Position numbers and translations under genes: made by a program. DNA of 64,000 bases. Source: Rhizobium sp. TH2 (GTDB taxonomy: Bacteria; Pseudomonadota; Alphaproteobacteria; Rhizobiales; Rhizobiaceae). Shown piece after piece: positions 33,721-42,447 of this stretch (within the stretch, counting starts at the first letter, position 1; each line of letters starts with the position of its first letter). Below the pieces are notes generated by a model. The model searched no databases. It was not told the origin of the DNA and saw nothing but the letters and a program-made list of their open reading frames with translations. The stretch lies in contig NZ_CP062231.1 of the NCBI RefSeq assembly GCF_024707525.1, forward strand, positions 3,038,001-3,102,000. The letters are read 5' to 3'.

Positions 33721-36159
33721 CTAACTCCTCAGCCGGCTGCCGGCGGCATCATAGGGCGGCTGCGCCAGCGGCTTCAGCCGATAACGCTCACCGGCCACGG
33801 CGATTTCGTATTGGCATGACAAAAGCTGGTCGCGGCTCTCGCCCGGTTCGCAGGCGATGTAGCCGAGGCAGAGCGCGAGCCCCGTGCGGAATCCCTGCCC
33901 GCCCGAGGTCGTCAAGCCGGCATAATTCCCGTCGCGGTAGATGGGTTCATCATGCAGCAGCAACGGATGGGCGCCTTCGACGGCGAAATGCATCAGGCGC
34001 TTGGTGACGCCGTCTGTCTTCTGCTGCCGCAAAACATCTTCGCCGAGAAAGCCCGTCTTCTTCCAGGCAACGGCGAAGCCCAATCCGGCTTCGAGCGGCG
34101 TTTCCTTGGGGCCGATATCATGACCCCAGTGCTTGTATCCTTTCTCCAGCCGACAGCCATCCAGCGCAAAGTGTCCGCATTGGACGAGACCGAACGACGG
34201 ACCCGCCTCGATAATCGCCGCTAGCAGCCTCTCGGCAAGTTCTGTCGCCACATAAAGTTCGAAACCCAACTCGCCGACAAAACTTACGCGTGTCCCCCGC
34301 ACATTCGCCGGGCCGATATCGATCAGTTGCGACGTGGAAAACGGAAGAGCTGCATCTGACAGATCGGCATCGGTCAGGCTCTGCAGCAGTTCGCGCGCGA
34401 GCGGCCCCATGACCGCCAGCACCGCCTCGGACGAAGTGACATCGGACACCACGACCTCCAGGCCGCGATCCTCGGCATGCCGCTTGATCCACGCGAGATC
34501 CTTCTGCCGCGTCGCCGCCCCGCTGGTCACGCGGAAATGCGTCGCGTCGAACCGCGTCACCGTCACATCGGCCTCGATGCCGCCACGCGCATTCAGCATC
34601 TGCGTATAGACTGCCTTGCCGACGGGCACATCGATCTCGTTGGCTGAGAGATACTGCAGCAGCGCCAGCGCGTCGCGGCCCTGCACGTCGATCTTGGTGA
34701 AGGGCGAAAGCTCGAACAGTCCAACACTCTCGGCCATGGCCTTGGCTTCCCGCTCTGCGGCCGCCCACCAATGTTGCCGGCCCATCGCATAGTGAAATTC
34801 GCGCTCGTCGTCGGTTTGAGCGAACCACAAAGGCCGCTCCCAGCCGGTCGGCGCACCGAATACCGCACCAGCCTCAGCGAACTGCCGGTGGAAGGCCGAG
34901 CGCCTGGCGTCACGCCCTGCCTTGGATTGTTTGTAGGGCCAGTGCATGCGGAAGAGATCGGCGACCGACTCCTCCATCCGAGCGCCTACGAAATATTTCG
35001 AGCTCGCCGAGCGGTCGAAACGGGCGATATCGAGCGCCCAGAGATCGAGCCCCGGCTCGCCATCGACGACCCATTCCGCCATGGCCTTGCCCGCACCGGC
35101 GGACGACATCATGCCGGTGGAATTGAAGCCGGCGGCGACGAAGAAGCCGCGCAAGTAGGGCGACTCACCCATCAGCGGCCGCGTGTCGGGCGTAAAGCTT
35201 TCCGGTCCGTTCATGAAATGCCGGATACCGATCTCGCCGAGAACAGGCACGAGATTAAGCCCCGCCGTCATGAAGGGCTCGAACTGCTCCCAGTCCTCCG
35301 GCAGTTCGAGGAACGGCCGGTTACCCTCTACGCTCTTCGTATGGAAAAGCTTCGCATGCGGCTCGAAGCCGCCAAGCACCAGCTTGCCGGAATCCCCCTT
35401 GATATAGATGCCCTCATCTAGATCGCGAACGATGGGAAACGGTTGTTCAAGGCCCGGGATCGCCTCGGTCACCACATACATATGCTCGACAGCCTGCAGC
35501 GGCACCGGCACCCCCGCGAGCGCGCCGATATCCCGCGCCCAGGCACCGCCGGCATTGATGACGGTCTCGCAGCGGATGGTCTCACCGGTCGAAAGCTTGA
35601 CGCCCGCGACGCGGCCTTCTTTGATCTCGAAACCTGCGCAACCGACGCCTTCCATGATCCGGATACCGGCTGTCTTCGCCCGCTTGGCATAAGCGGCGCA
35701 AATATCCACTGGATTGGCCTGGCCGTCCTCATCGACCCAAAGCGCGCCAACCAGCCCTTCGACCGACAGGCTCGGCACGCGCTCGGCGATCTTTGCCGGT
35801 GCAATCATCTCGACATGCATGCCCGTCACCTCACCCATATGGGCGATGCGGTGCAGTTCGACCATGCGGTCATCATTGCGGGCGAGCCACAGGCCGCCGG
35901 TCCGCTGGTAGCCCGAAGTCTGTCCCGTCTTCGCTTCAAGCTCGGGGAAAAGCTCCGTCGCATAACGGGCGAGATGCGTGAGATTGAGGCTGGCACGCAA
36001 AGGCCCGACAATGCCCGCCGCATGCCAGGAGGTGCCCGATGTGAGCTGGTTGCGCTCAATCAGGATGACATCGGTCACGCCCAGCTCTGCCAGATGATAG
36101 GCGATGCCGAGGCCGATGACCCCACCACCTATGATCACGATCCGTGCACTCTCCGCCAC
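33721..36159 (-). CDS. Dimethylglycine/sarcosine dehydrogenase-like FAD and folate protein (copy 2)
   Basis: An 812-residue protein with the same two-domain plan as its neighbour. The FAD part has IVIIGGGVIGLGIAYHLAEL and GTSWHAAGI with the covalent-FAD His. The GCV_T part has SFVGELGFELYVATEL and EKGYKHWGHDIGPKETPLEAGL, closest in pattern to sarcosine and dimethylglycine dehydrogenases. It is the first gene of the operon running to 26017. It is divergent from a LysR gene, with a perfect 11-bp inverted repeat in the 118-base gap. It probably removes methyl groups from dimethylglycine or sarcosine formed by the MttB step. Confidence 0.88.
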   Translation of the reverse strand: MAESARIVIIGGGVIGLGIAYHLAELGVTDVILIERNQLTSGTSWHAAGIVGPLRASLNLTHLARYATELFPELEAKTGQTSGYQRTGGLWLARNDDRMVELHRIAHMGEVTGMHVEMIAPAKIAERVPSLSVEGLVGALWVDEDGQANPVDICAAYAKRAKTAGIRIMEGVGCAGFEIKEGRVAGVKLSTGETIRCETVINAGGAWARDIGALAGVPVPLQAVEHMYVVTEAIPGLEQPFPIVRDLDEGIYIKGDSGKLVLGGFEPHAKLFHTKSVEGNRPFLELPEDWEQFEPFMTAGLNLVPVLGEIGIRHFMNGPESFTPDTRPLMGESPYLRGFFVAAGFNSTGMMSSAGAGKAMAEWVVDGEPGLDLWALDIARFDRSASSKYFVGARMEESVADLFRMHWPYKQSKAGRDARRSAFHRQFAEAGAVFGAPTGWERPLWFAQTDDEREFHYAMGRQHWWAAAEREAKAMAESVGLFELSPFTKIDVQGRDALALLQYLSANEIDVPVGKAVYTQMLNARGGIEADVTVTRFDATHFRVTSGAATRQKDLAWIKRHAEDRGLEVVVSDVTSSEAVLAVMGPLARELLQSLTDADLSDAALPFSTSQLIDIGPANVRGTRVSFVGELGFELYVATELAERLLAAIIEAGPSFGLVQCGHFALDGCRLEKGYKHWGHDIGPKETPLEAGLGFAVAWKKTGFLGEDVLRQQKTDGVTKRLMHFAVEGAHPLLLHDEPIYRDGNYAGLTTSGGQGFRTGLALCLGYIACEPGESRDQLLSCQYEIAVAGERYRLKPLAQPPYDAAGSRLRS

Positions 36160-36230
36160 CCGCTGGCACCCCTCATCCGAAACAACCTGGCTTCAGAATT
36201 CATCGAAAGGGGACTTGCGTTCAACTCGAT

Positions 36231-36263
36231 TTTCACATCATTAGCAAAACTGATGATGTGAAA
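36231..36263. promoter_or_regulatory. LysR operator between the betaine operon and the lysR gene
   Basis: TTTCACATCAT (36231-36241) and ATGATGTGAAA (36253-36263) are perfect 11-bp arms around 11 bases. The inner bases make the T-N11-A pattern of LysR-type sites. It is 15 bases before the LysR start, suited to autoregulation and control of the divergent operon. Confidence 0.7.
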
Positions 36264-36277
36264 TACATGATGGCACC

Positions 36278-37240
36278 ATGCTCAAGGGCAGCTTCGACTT
36301 CAATCTCTTCCGCGCTATCGAAGTCTTTGCAGCGGTCGTCGAAACCCGGCATGTGACGCAGGCCGCGCAGATGCTGGGCATGACCCAATCCGCTGCATCC
36401 CAGCACCTCAAGAACCTCGAAACCGCGCTCGGCGTCAGCCTGATCGACCGCAACATTCGCCCCATCGAACTCACACGCGCCGGCGTCGCCTTGCATCGCC
36501 GCTCAATCGCCATCCTCGCCGAGGTCGATGGCCTGCGCACCGACGTCCGGCACCTCAGCTCCGCGCCGCTGCCGTTGCTTCGCATCGCCATGCTGGCCTC
36601 GATCGCGACCACCCTTGCGCCAGCGCTGTCGGTCCTGGCCCGGGATGGTTTCAATGTTCCCGAACTCAGCCTCTATGCCGGCCTGGCCACCGACCACATC
36701 AACCTGTTGCGTGCCCGCAAGGCCGACCTCGCCGTCACCTCGAGCGAGATGTTCGAGGTCGAAGGGTTGACCCGCTTTCCCATCATGACCGAGAAATTCC
36801 TGCTGGTGACGCCGAAAGGCTATTCCGGCGATGTCGGTGACATCAACAAGCTCTCGAAGAAGCTCGCCTTCGTCCGCTTCAGTCGGGAAACTCCGGTCGG
36901 CATGCGCATCGACCAGCATCTCAGCCGCCTCAGGATCGAAATCCCGCGCGGCATGGATGGGGACCGTTCGAGTGTGGTGATGGCGCCGGTCGCCGCCGGC
37001 ATGGGCTTCACGATCCTCAGCCCGACTCTGCTGATCGACGGCCTGGTCGAAGGCATGAAGATCGACGTCCATCCCTTGCCCTTCGCCGGTTTTTCCCGCA
37101 GCCTGAAGCTGGTCGCCCGCGAGCGCGAACTCGGAAACATCCCCGAGGCATTCGCCAAACGTTCGGCGGAGGTCCTCGCCGAGTCGATCGCCCGCTGTCT
37201 GCCGGACCTGTCCCCGGATCACTATCAGATTGAAATCTGA
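36278..37240 (+). CDS. LysR family regulator
   Basis: A 320-residue protein. The N-terminal HTH is clear (AAVVETRHVTQAAQMLGMTQSAASQHLKNLETALGVSLIDR, residues ~18-58), followed by a periplasmic-binding-like effector domain. It sits between the divergent betaine operon and the co-directional aminotransferase gene. Both flanking gaps have T-N11-A inverted repeats, so it likely controls both units. The effector is unknown, probably a betaine or a methylated glycine. ATG 36278 lies just after the first repeat. Confidence 0.87.
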   Translation: MLKGSFDFNLFRAIEVFAAVVETRHVTQAAQMLGMTQSAASQHLKNLETALGVSLIDRNIRPIELTRAGVALHRRSIAILAEVDGLRTDVRHLSSAPLPLLRIAMLASIATTLAPALSVLARDGFNVPELSLYAGLATDHINLLRARKADLAVTSSEMFEVEGLTRFPIMTEKFLLVTPKGYSGDVGDINKLSKKLAFVRFSRETPVGMRIDQHLSRLRIEIPRGMDGDRSSVVMAPVAAGMGFTILSPTLLIDGLVEGMKIDVHPLPFAGFSRSLKLVARERELGNIPEAFAKRSAEVLAESIARCLPDLSPDHYQIEI

Positions 37241-37255
37241 CGCCGCTAATCCGCT

Positions 37256-37274
37256 GCATCAGTTTCTCTGATGC
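37256..37274. promoter_or_regulatory. LysR-type site before the aminotransferase gene
   Basis: GCATCAG (37256-37262) and CTGATGC (37268-37274) are perfect arms around TTTCT, again T-N11-A in form. A T6 run follows 5 bases later, so the same hairpin might also end the lysR transcript. Operator and terminator are both possible. Confidence 0.5.
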
Positions 37275-37341
37275 TGCAGTTTTTTGGTGCAAATCCATGC
37301 GTTTCGGTGGTTTGATCCGGTCAGATCATCAGGAGCGCATC

Positions 37342-38670
37342 ATGAACCAGGCCCATATCCCGCCCGCCATGGAAATCGATTGGTCGACCGAAGGCATCGT
37401 CGGGCGCCGCGAGCGCTATTATGCGGCCTCTCAGCGCAAGTTCGTGCCGTTCAAGGATCCGCTGATCATCAAGCGCGGGCGCGGCCAGTATGTCTGGGAT
37501 GAGAACGACCGAAAATATATCGACCTGCTCGGGATGAATCTTTGCATCTCGGTGGGCCACGCCCATCCGGAAGTCGTGCGCGCCACGACGGCGCAGATCG
37601 CCGATCTTACCCATTGCACCACGATGTTCTATCACCCTGTGCCGGCGCATTATGCAGAGGAACTCGCCGCAACCATGCCCGCCGACCACGACTGGGTCGT
37701 CCATTTCACCAATTCCGGCGCCGAAGCCATCGATCTCGCGCTACTGATGGCGCGGTCGCATACCGGCAATATCGACATGCTGGCGCTCAGGTCGAGCTAC
37801 CATGGCGCGACCTTCGGCGCCCAGGCGCTGACCGGCATCGCGGGCTTCCGCCACAATGTGCCGCAGCTCGGCGGCGTGACCTTCGTGGCCGAACCCAATC
37901 AGTATCGCGGCATCTATGGCGAAGGCGTCGAGCCCTACCTCGCCGAGATCAAACGCGCCATCGACTATTCCACCAGTGGACGCCTCGCAGGCATGATCAT
38001 CGAGCCAGTGCAGGGCTATGGCGGCATCGTGCCGATGCCGAAGGGCTACATAAAGGGCGCTTTCGAACAGGTCCGTGCTGCCGGCGGCATCTGCATCATC
38101 GATGAAGTACAGGCCGGCGTCGGTCGCACCGGCGAGGCCTTCTGGTCCTTCGAAGCCCACGACGTTGTGCCCGATGTAGTCGTGGTCGCCAAGGGCGTCG
38201 GCAACGGCATTCCGCTCGGCGCCGTAATCGCCAAGCGCGAGGTGGCGGAATCCATGGCCGACAAGTTCCTGTTCCATACATACGGCGCCAATCCAGTGGC
38301 CTGCGCCGCCGGCCGCGCCGTGCTGAAGGTCATCCGCGAGGAAGGGCTGCAAGAAAATGCCCGTGTCGTCGGCGGGGCGCTGAAAGCGAAACTGACCGGC
38401 CTGATGGATCGCTTCGATCTCGTCGGCGATGTCCGGGGCGCAGGCCTGATGCTGGCGATCGAACTGGTCAAGGACCGCAAGACAAAGGAGCCGGCGCCTG
38501 ATGAGGCGCTCGCCGTCTTCGAAGCAACGCGGAAAAACGGCCTCGTCGCCAGCCGCTCCGGCCCGTATCGCAATGTCATCCGCATGTGTCCGCCGCTCTG
38601 CCTGTCGATGGAGGATGTCGGCGACGTCATGGAGCGGTTCGTGAAGAGCTTCGAGGCGATTACGGCTTAG
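37342..38670 (+). CDS. Class III aminotransferase (alanine-glyoxylate aminotransferase-like)
   Basis: A 442-residue PLP enzyme of the omega-aminotransferase fold. FTNSGAEAIDLALLMAR binds the phosphate, IIDEVQAGVGRTG holds the cofactor Asp, and the Schiff-base Lys is in VVAKGVGNGIPLGAV. Such proteins include AGXT2-type alanine-glyoxylate aminotransferases and 4-aminobutyrate aminotransferases. Next to a dimethylglycine/sarcosine pathway, conversion between glyoxylate and glycine is a sensible guess. ATG 37342 has AGGAG about 7 bases upstream. It is downstream of lysR with a possible LysR site in between. Confidence 0.85.
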   Translation: MNQAHIPPAMEIDWSTEGIVGRRERYYAASQRKFVPFKDPLIIKRGRGQYVWDENDRKYIDLLGMNLCISVGHAHPEVVRATTAQIADLTHCTTMFYHPVPAHYAEELAATMPADHDWVVHFTNSGAEAIDLALLMARSHTGNIDMLALRSSYHGATFGAQALTGIAGFRHNVPQLGGVTFVAEPNQYRGIYGEGVEPYLAEIKRAIDYSTSGRLAGMIIEPVQGYGGIVPMPKGYIKGAFEQVRAAGGICIIDEVQAGVGRTGEAFWSFEAHDVVPDVVVVAKGVGNGIPLGAVIAKREVAESMADKFLFHTYGANPVACAAGRAVLKVIREEGLQENARVVGGALKAKLTGLMDRFDLVGDVRGAGLMLAIELVKDRKTKEPAPDEALAVFEATRKNGLVASRSGPYRNVIRMCPPLCLSMEDVGDVMERFVKSFEAITA

Positions 38671-38796
38671 CAGGAATCGTGAGCGCCGGGTACCTCGCAG
38701 CGCTTGGCGTGCTGATATCCTGGCCAGGTGTTGGATTTGGCTGCGGCGTGAATCGGCCGGTCGCAAAACACCCAAAACAACCAATCCTGAAACAAG

Positions 38797-38856
38797 ATTT
38801 CTCTTGATCGCGTGAAACGGCGAAATTTTCACCACCTCATGCGCAACAAGAGAAAT
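38797..38856. promoter_or_regulatory. Nested inverted repeats in the AT-rich leader of the redoxin operon
   Basis: The 265-base gap 38671-38935 has no gene. ATTTCTCTTG (38797-38806) and CAAGAGAAAT (38847-38856) are perfect 10-bp arms. Inside them GTGAAA (38812-38817) faces TTTCAC (38827-38832). Downstream the DNA is markedly AT-rich, with a TATATT at 38900-38905 that could be a -10 box, although the -35 is poor. Binding sites for a regulator are likely; which one is unknown. Confidence 0.45.
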
Positions 38857-38935
38857 TTTATCCATCATAAAGTCTATTATTTTTATGTACAATATGTACT
38901 ATATTGAGAGGAACTTGAAACCACAGGAGGGTGAC

Positions 38936-39523
38936 ATGCCGCAGACAGAATCCAATCCCATCGCCATCGGGACCAAGGCAGCTGATATCCAACTGCCCGA
39001 TTCCAGGGGGCGCGAACATCATCTCGTCGATTTCGAAAGCAAGCCCGCGCTGCTGGTCGCATTTATTTCCAACCGCTGCCCTTTTGTTATCCTTTTGCGT
39101 GAGGCGCTCGCCCAGTTCGGCCGCGAATACGAGGCCAAGGGCCTGCAGATCATCGCCATCAACAGCAATGACACGGCCGCTCACCCGGAGGAAACGCTCG
39201 CCCGGATCGGCCAGGAGGTCGAGACCTATGGCTACACCTTCCCATACCTAAAGGATGAAACTCAGGAGGTTGCCAAGGCCTATGGCGCCGCCTGCACGCC
39301 GGATTTCTTCCTCTTCGGCGCTGATCGCAAACTCGCTTATCACGGCCAGTTCGACGATGCCCGTCCGGGCAACGGCAAGCCGGTGACGGGTGCGGATCTG
39401 CGCGCCGCAGTCGATGCCGTACTCGCCGGTTCGAAGCCCGCTGCAAGCCAGATCCCGTCGATCGGCTGCAACATCAAGTGGGAGCCCGGCAACGAACCCT
39501 CCTGGTTCTCGAAGGCCGCCTGA
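38936..39523 (+). CDS. Thioredoxin-fold redoxin (peroxiredoxin-like)
   Basis: A 195-residue protein of the AhpC/TSA-Redoxin group. It has FISNRCPFV, with Cys48 where related proteins have NHCPYV, and a second Cys in the AACTPDFFLFGADRKLAYHG segment, so a disulfide cycle is possible. There is no signal peptide. The ATG has a very strong AGGAGG site. It is the first gene of an apparent unit with the AprA-like flavoprotein, ferredoxin and ABC transporter, and may supply or accept electrons or protect the iron-sulfur protein. That role is inferred. Confidence 0.82.
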   Translation: MPQTESNPIAIGTKAADIQLPDSRGREHHLVDFESKPALLVAFISNRCPFVILLREALAQFGREYEAKGLQIIAINSNDTAAHPEETLARIGQEVETYGYTFPYLKDETQEVAKAYGAACTPDFFLFGADRKLAYHGQFDDARPGNGKPVTGADLRAAVDAVLAGSKPAASQIPSIGCNIKWEPGNEPSWFSKAA

Positions 39524-39544
39524 GGGCACGAGAGGACCAAAAGG

Positions 39545-39571
39545 GGCAGCGGCTCGCCATGGGCCGCTGCC
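39545..39571 (+). other. Intercistronic hairpin after the redoxin gene
   Basis: GGCAGCGGC (39545-39553) pairs with GCCGCTGCC (39563-39571) around 9 bases. It lies in the 83-base gap between the redoxin and flavoprotein genes and has no T-run. It may stabilise the upstream mRNA or reduce read-through. Confidence 0.4.
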
Positions 39572-39606
39572 TCCACACACCTGCGGCCGAGATGAGAGGC
39601 GTGAGA

Positions 39607-41241
39607 ATGACTTCCAGCCGAAAAAGCCTCGACACATCAGACATTCTCCATCTCGAAGCCGATGTTCTGGTGATCGGCGGAGGCCCCTCTGGTGCCTGGT
39701 CGGCACTGTCAGCCGCCGAGAATGGCGCCAAGGTCGTGCTGGTCGATAAAGGTTATCTCGGCACATCAGGCACGACCGCACCTTCCAACACAGGCACATG
39801 GTGCGTGGCACCGGGCGAGGATCGCGCCCAGATCGTCGAACGCCGCTGGCAGCGGACGGGCGGGCTTGCCGATCCGCGCTGGATGCTACGCTGCGTCGAC
39901 CGCGCCTATGAAAATCTCCTCAAGCTCGTCGAATGGGGCTATCCCTTTCCGAGCGATGATGACGGCAAGCTCTATATCGCCAATCTGCGCGGCCCCGATT
40001 ACATGGCCTTCATGCGCCGCCGGGTTCTGCTCGCGGGCGTGACCGTGCTCGATCATCACCCGGCTCTGGAACTCTTCTCCGATGGCCAGGCAGTCTCGGG
40101 TGCCGCCGGCGTTGATCGCCAGCGCGGCCGCGACTGGCGAGTCGATGCCAATGCTGTTGTGCTCGCCACCGGCGGCTGCGCCTTCCACGAACGTATCCTC
40201 GGCGCTACCGGCCTGACCGGCGACGGCTACCTGATGGCGGCGGAAGCCGGCGCGATCCTGTCGGGCATGGAATTCACCGGCAAATACACGCTGGCGCCGC
40301 ACGGCTCCTCGCTCAACAAGGGCCTGCCCTTCCGGTGGGCGTCGTTCCATCGTGAGGACGGCACCGCCATCATGAACAGCGACGGCGAGCCCCTGATGAA
40401 TGGGATCGGCGAGCGCGAGAAGGAAATCGCCCGCGCCATGATCGAGGCGCCGGTCTATGCCGTTCTCGATCAGGCCGAACCCGCGCTGCAGGATTGGCTG
40501 CGCCAGGGCCAGCCGAACTGTTTCGTGCCCTACAACCGCATGGGCATCGATCCCTTCAAGGAAATGTTCCGCGTGACCTTCAAGGCCGAAGGCACGGTAC
40601 GTGGCACCGGCGGCATCCGTGTCGCGGGCTCAGACTGTGCCACCGACGTTCCCGGCCTCTATGTCGCAGGCGATGCTGCGAGCCGGGAAAACATGACGGG
40701 CTCGACCTCGGGCGGTGGCGCGGTCAACTCGTCCTGGGCAATCGCTTCGGGCTGGTGGTCGGGGCAAGGCGCCTCGCACTATGCCAAGCGCAACGCTTCG
40801 CGCGGCGCGTTCCGCGCGGTCTCAAAGCCACTCGGCGAGGCAGGCTTGCGCCCTGCCGGCAGCGTCAAATCCGGGCTGACTGCCAAGGATGTCATTTCCT
40901 CGGTCCAAGCTGAAGTTCTGCCGCTCGACAAGAACTATTTCCGCGATGGCAACCGGCTCGAAGCCAGCCGTGAAAAACTCGACGGCCTGTGGAACGACGT
41001 GCGCCATCATTTGGCGGGCGAAGGACCGGAGCGCTTGCCCGCGCGCGAAGCAGCATCGATCGCCGCCGCCGGCCGCTGGTCGCTCAACGCCGCGCTCGCG
41101 CGGCAGGAAAGCCGTGGCATGCACCGCCGCGCCGACTTCAAGGCGACTGACCAGGCCTTCACCCGCGCGGTGCTGGTCTCGGGCGTTGATGACATCCGCA
41201 TCGAGGCCGCCCCCGTCGAAAACCGCAGGGAGCGCGCCTGA
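39607..41241 (+). CDS. AprA/fumarate reductase-like FAD oxidoreductase
   Basis: A 544-residue flavoprotein. The FAD site is VLVIGGGPSGAWSALSAAENG near residues 20-40. Further landmarks are YLGTSGTTAPSNTGTW, ILGATGLTGDGYLMAAEAGA, the TGGIRV loop and the C-terminal FAD contact GSTSGGGAVNSSWA. The plan matches the fumarate reductase/succinate dehydrogenase/adenylylsulfate reductase alpha family, but it is shorter than AprA. Its stop overlaps the start of a two-cluster ferredoxin gene, which is the AprA-AprB arrangement. The substrate is unknown; the sulfonate-type transporter downstream points to an organic or inorganic sulfur compound. Confidence 0.8.
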   Translation: MTSSRKSLDTSDILHLEADVLVIGGGPSGAWSALSAAENGAKVVLVDKGYLGTSGTTAPSNTGTWCVAPGEDRAQIVERRWQRTGGLADPRWMLRCVDRAYENLLKLVEWGYPFPSDDDGKLYIANLRGPDYMAFMRRRVLLAGVTVLDHHPALELFSDGQAVSGAAGVDRQRGRDWRVDANAVVLATGGCAFHERILGATGLTGDGYLMAAEAGAILSGMEFTGKYTLAPHGSSLNKGLPFRWASFHREDGTAIMNSDGEPLMNGIGEREKEIARAMIEAPVYAVLDQAEPALQDWLRQGQPNCFVPYNRMGIDPFKEMFRVTFKAEGTVRGTGGIRVAGSDCATDVPGLYVAGDAASRENMTGSTSGGGAVNSSWAIASGWWSGQGASHYAKRNASRGAFRAVSKPLGEAGLRPAGSVKSGLTAKDVISSVQAEVLPLDKNYFRDGNRLEASREKLDGLWNDVRHHLAGEGPERLPAREAASIAAAGRWSLNAALARQESRGMHRRADFKATDQAFTRAVLVSGVDDIRIEAAPVENRRERA

Positions 41242-41567
41242 TGATCGAAGTCATCTCCGAAACCCGCTGCATCGAATGCGACATCTGCGTCAAGGTCTGC
41301 CCGGCCAATGTCTTCGACAAGACATCCGGCGCACCCGTCATCGCGCGCCAGGACGACTGCCAGACCTGTTTTCTCTGCGAGATCTACTGCCCGACCGACG
41401 CGCTCTATGTCGCGGAATTCGCCGATGGACCAACCGCCATCACTGAAGCCGAGGTCGAGAACCGCAAACTCTTCGGCAGCTATTCGCGCGCGCTGGGCTG
41501 GAAGCGCGGCAAGCCCAACGGCACCCAATTCGACCCAACGCACCGCATCCGCGTCGCTCAGGTCTAG
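41241..41567 (+). CDS. Two-cluster ferredoxin (AprB-like)
   Basis: A 108-residue protein with two [4Fe-4S] motifs: CIECDICVKVCP (residues ~10-21) and CQTCFLCEIYCP (~40-51). A C-terminal tail of about 55 residues follows, with GSYSRALGWKRG. The first base of its ATG is the last base of the flavoprotein stop (41241), so the two are coupled and probably form one electron-transfer complex. AprB of sulfate reducers has the same kind of head and tail, but here the tail is short. It passes electrons to or from the FAD subunit. Confidence 0.88.
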   Translation: MIEVISETRCIECDICVKVCPANVFDKTSGAPVIARQDDCQTCFLCEIYCPTDALYVAEFADGPTAITEAEVENRKLFGSYSRALGWKRGKPNGTQFDPTHRIRVAQV

Positions 41568-41593
41568 GCACGAGACGAGAAGGAGCCATCTCC

Positions 41594-42430
41594 ATGGACC
41601 GCATCACCATATCAGACGTGCAGAAGACGTTCCAGCTCAAGCCCGGCCAGTTCATCAATGTCGATGGCCGGGACACCAATGCGATCACCGTGCTCAACGG
41701 TGTCGACCTCACCATCCGCAAGGGCGAGTTCATCACACTTGTCGGCCCGAGCGGCAGCGGCAAATCGGTCCTTCTCGATATCATCGGCGGCCTGACCGAT
41801 GCCTCGCAAGGCATGGTCAAGATCGACGGCAAGCAGATCGTCAAGCCGGATGCCAAGACCGGCTATGTGTTCCAGCAATATGCGCTGTTTCCCTGGCGCA
41901 CGGCGCTCGACAATATCGAATATGCACTCGAGGTACGCGGCGTGCCGAAGAAGGAACGCAGCGACAAGGCGCGCTACTTCCTGTCGCTCTTCGGGCTCTC
42001 GGGTTTCGAGGATCGCTACCCCAACCAGCTCTCGGGCGGCATGCAGCAGCGGGTGGCGATCGCCCGCGCGCTTTCGACCGATCCGGAAGTGCTGCTGATG
42101 GACGAACCCTTCGCAGCACTCGACGCCCAGACCCGTGAAATCCTCCAGACCGAACTCCTCCGCATCTGGGAAAAGATCAACACGACAGTGGTGTTCGTCA
42201 CTCACTCGATCGACGAAGCGATCTACCTCGCCGACCGCATTGTCGTCATGACCGCCCGCCCCGGCCGGGTGAAGGAGATCATCGAGATCGACCTGCCGCG
42301 TCCGCGCGACGGCGACATCCGTTCCAGCACGGAATTTAACAATCACCGCGGTCGCGTCTGGGAGGCGCTCCGTGACGAAGTGAACAGGGCGCAGAAGGAC
42401 TGGGCGCTGTCGCCCGCCTACGCCGCCTGA
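41594..42430 (+). CDS. SsuB/TauB-type ABC transporter ATPase
   Basis: A 278-residue ATPase with Walker A GPSGSGKS, signature LSGGMQQRVAIARAL, Walker B LLMDEPFAALD and H-loop VTHSIDEA. The closing stretch AARPGRVKEIIEIDLPRPRD-like is typical of the nitrate/sulfonate/taurine class. The 26-base gap after the ferredoxin gene carries a good GAGAAGGAG ribosome site. With the permease and binding protein downstream it makes a complete importer. Confidence 0.9.
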   Translation: MDRITISDVQKTFQLKPGQFINVDGRDTNAITVLNGVDLTIRKGEFITLVGPSGSGKSVLLDIIGGLTDASQGMVKIDGKQIVKPDAKTGYVFQQYALFPWRTALDNIEYALEVRGVPKKERSDKARYFLSLFGLSGFEDRYPNQLSGGMQQRVAIARALSTDPEVLLMDEPFAALDAQTREILQTELLRIWEKINTTVVFVTHSIDEAIYLADRIVVMTARPGRVKEIIEIDLPRPRDGDIRSSTEFNNHRGRVWEALRDEVNRAQKDWALSPAYAA

Positions 42431-42447
42431 TCATCGAGGGAACCATC

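Noticed and set aside
37256..37290. Treating the hairpin before the aminotransferase gene purely as the lysR terminator
   Set aside because: The T-run starts 5 bases after the stem, while the T-N11-A form fits a LysR site better. Both readings are noted.
39607..41567. Calling the flavoprotein/ferredoxin pair a dissimilatory adenylylsulfate reductase
   Set aside because: The flavoprotein is too short, and no sat, dsr or sox genes are present in the window; only the family likeness is kept.
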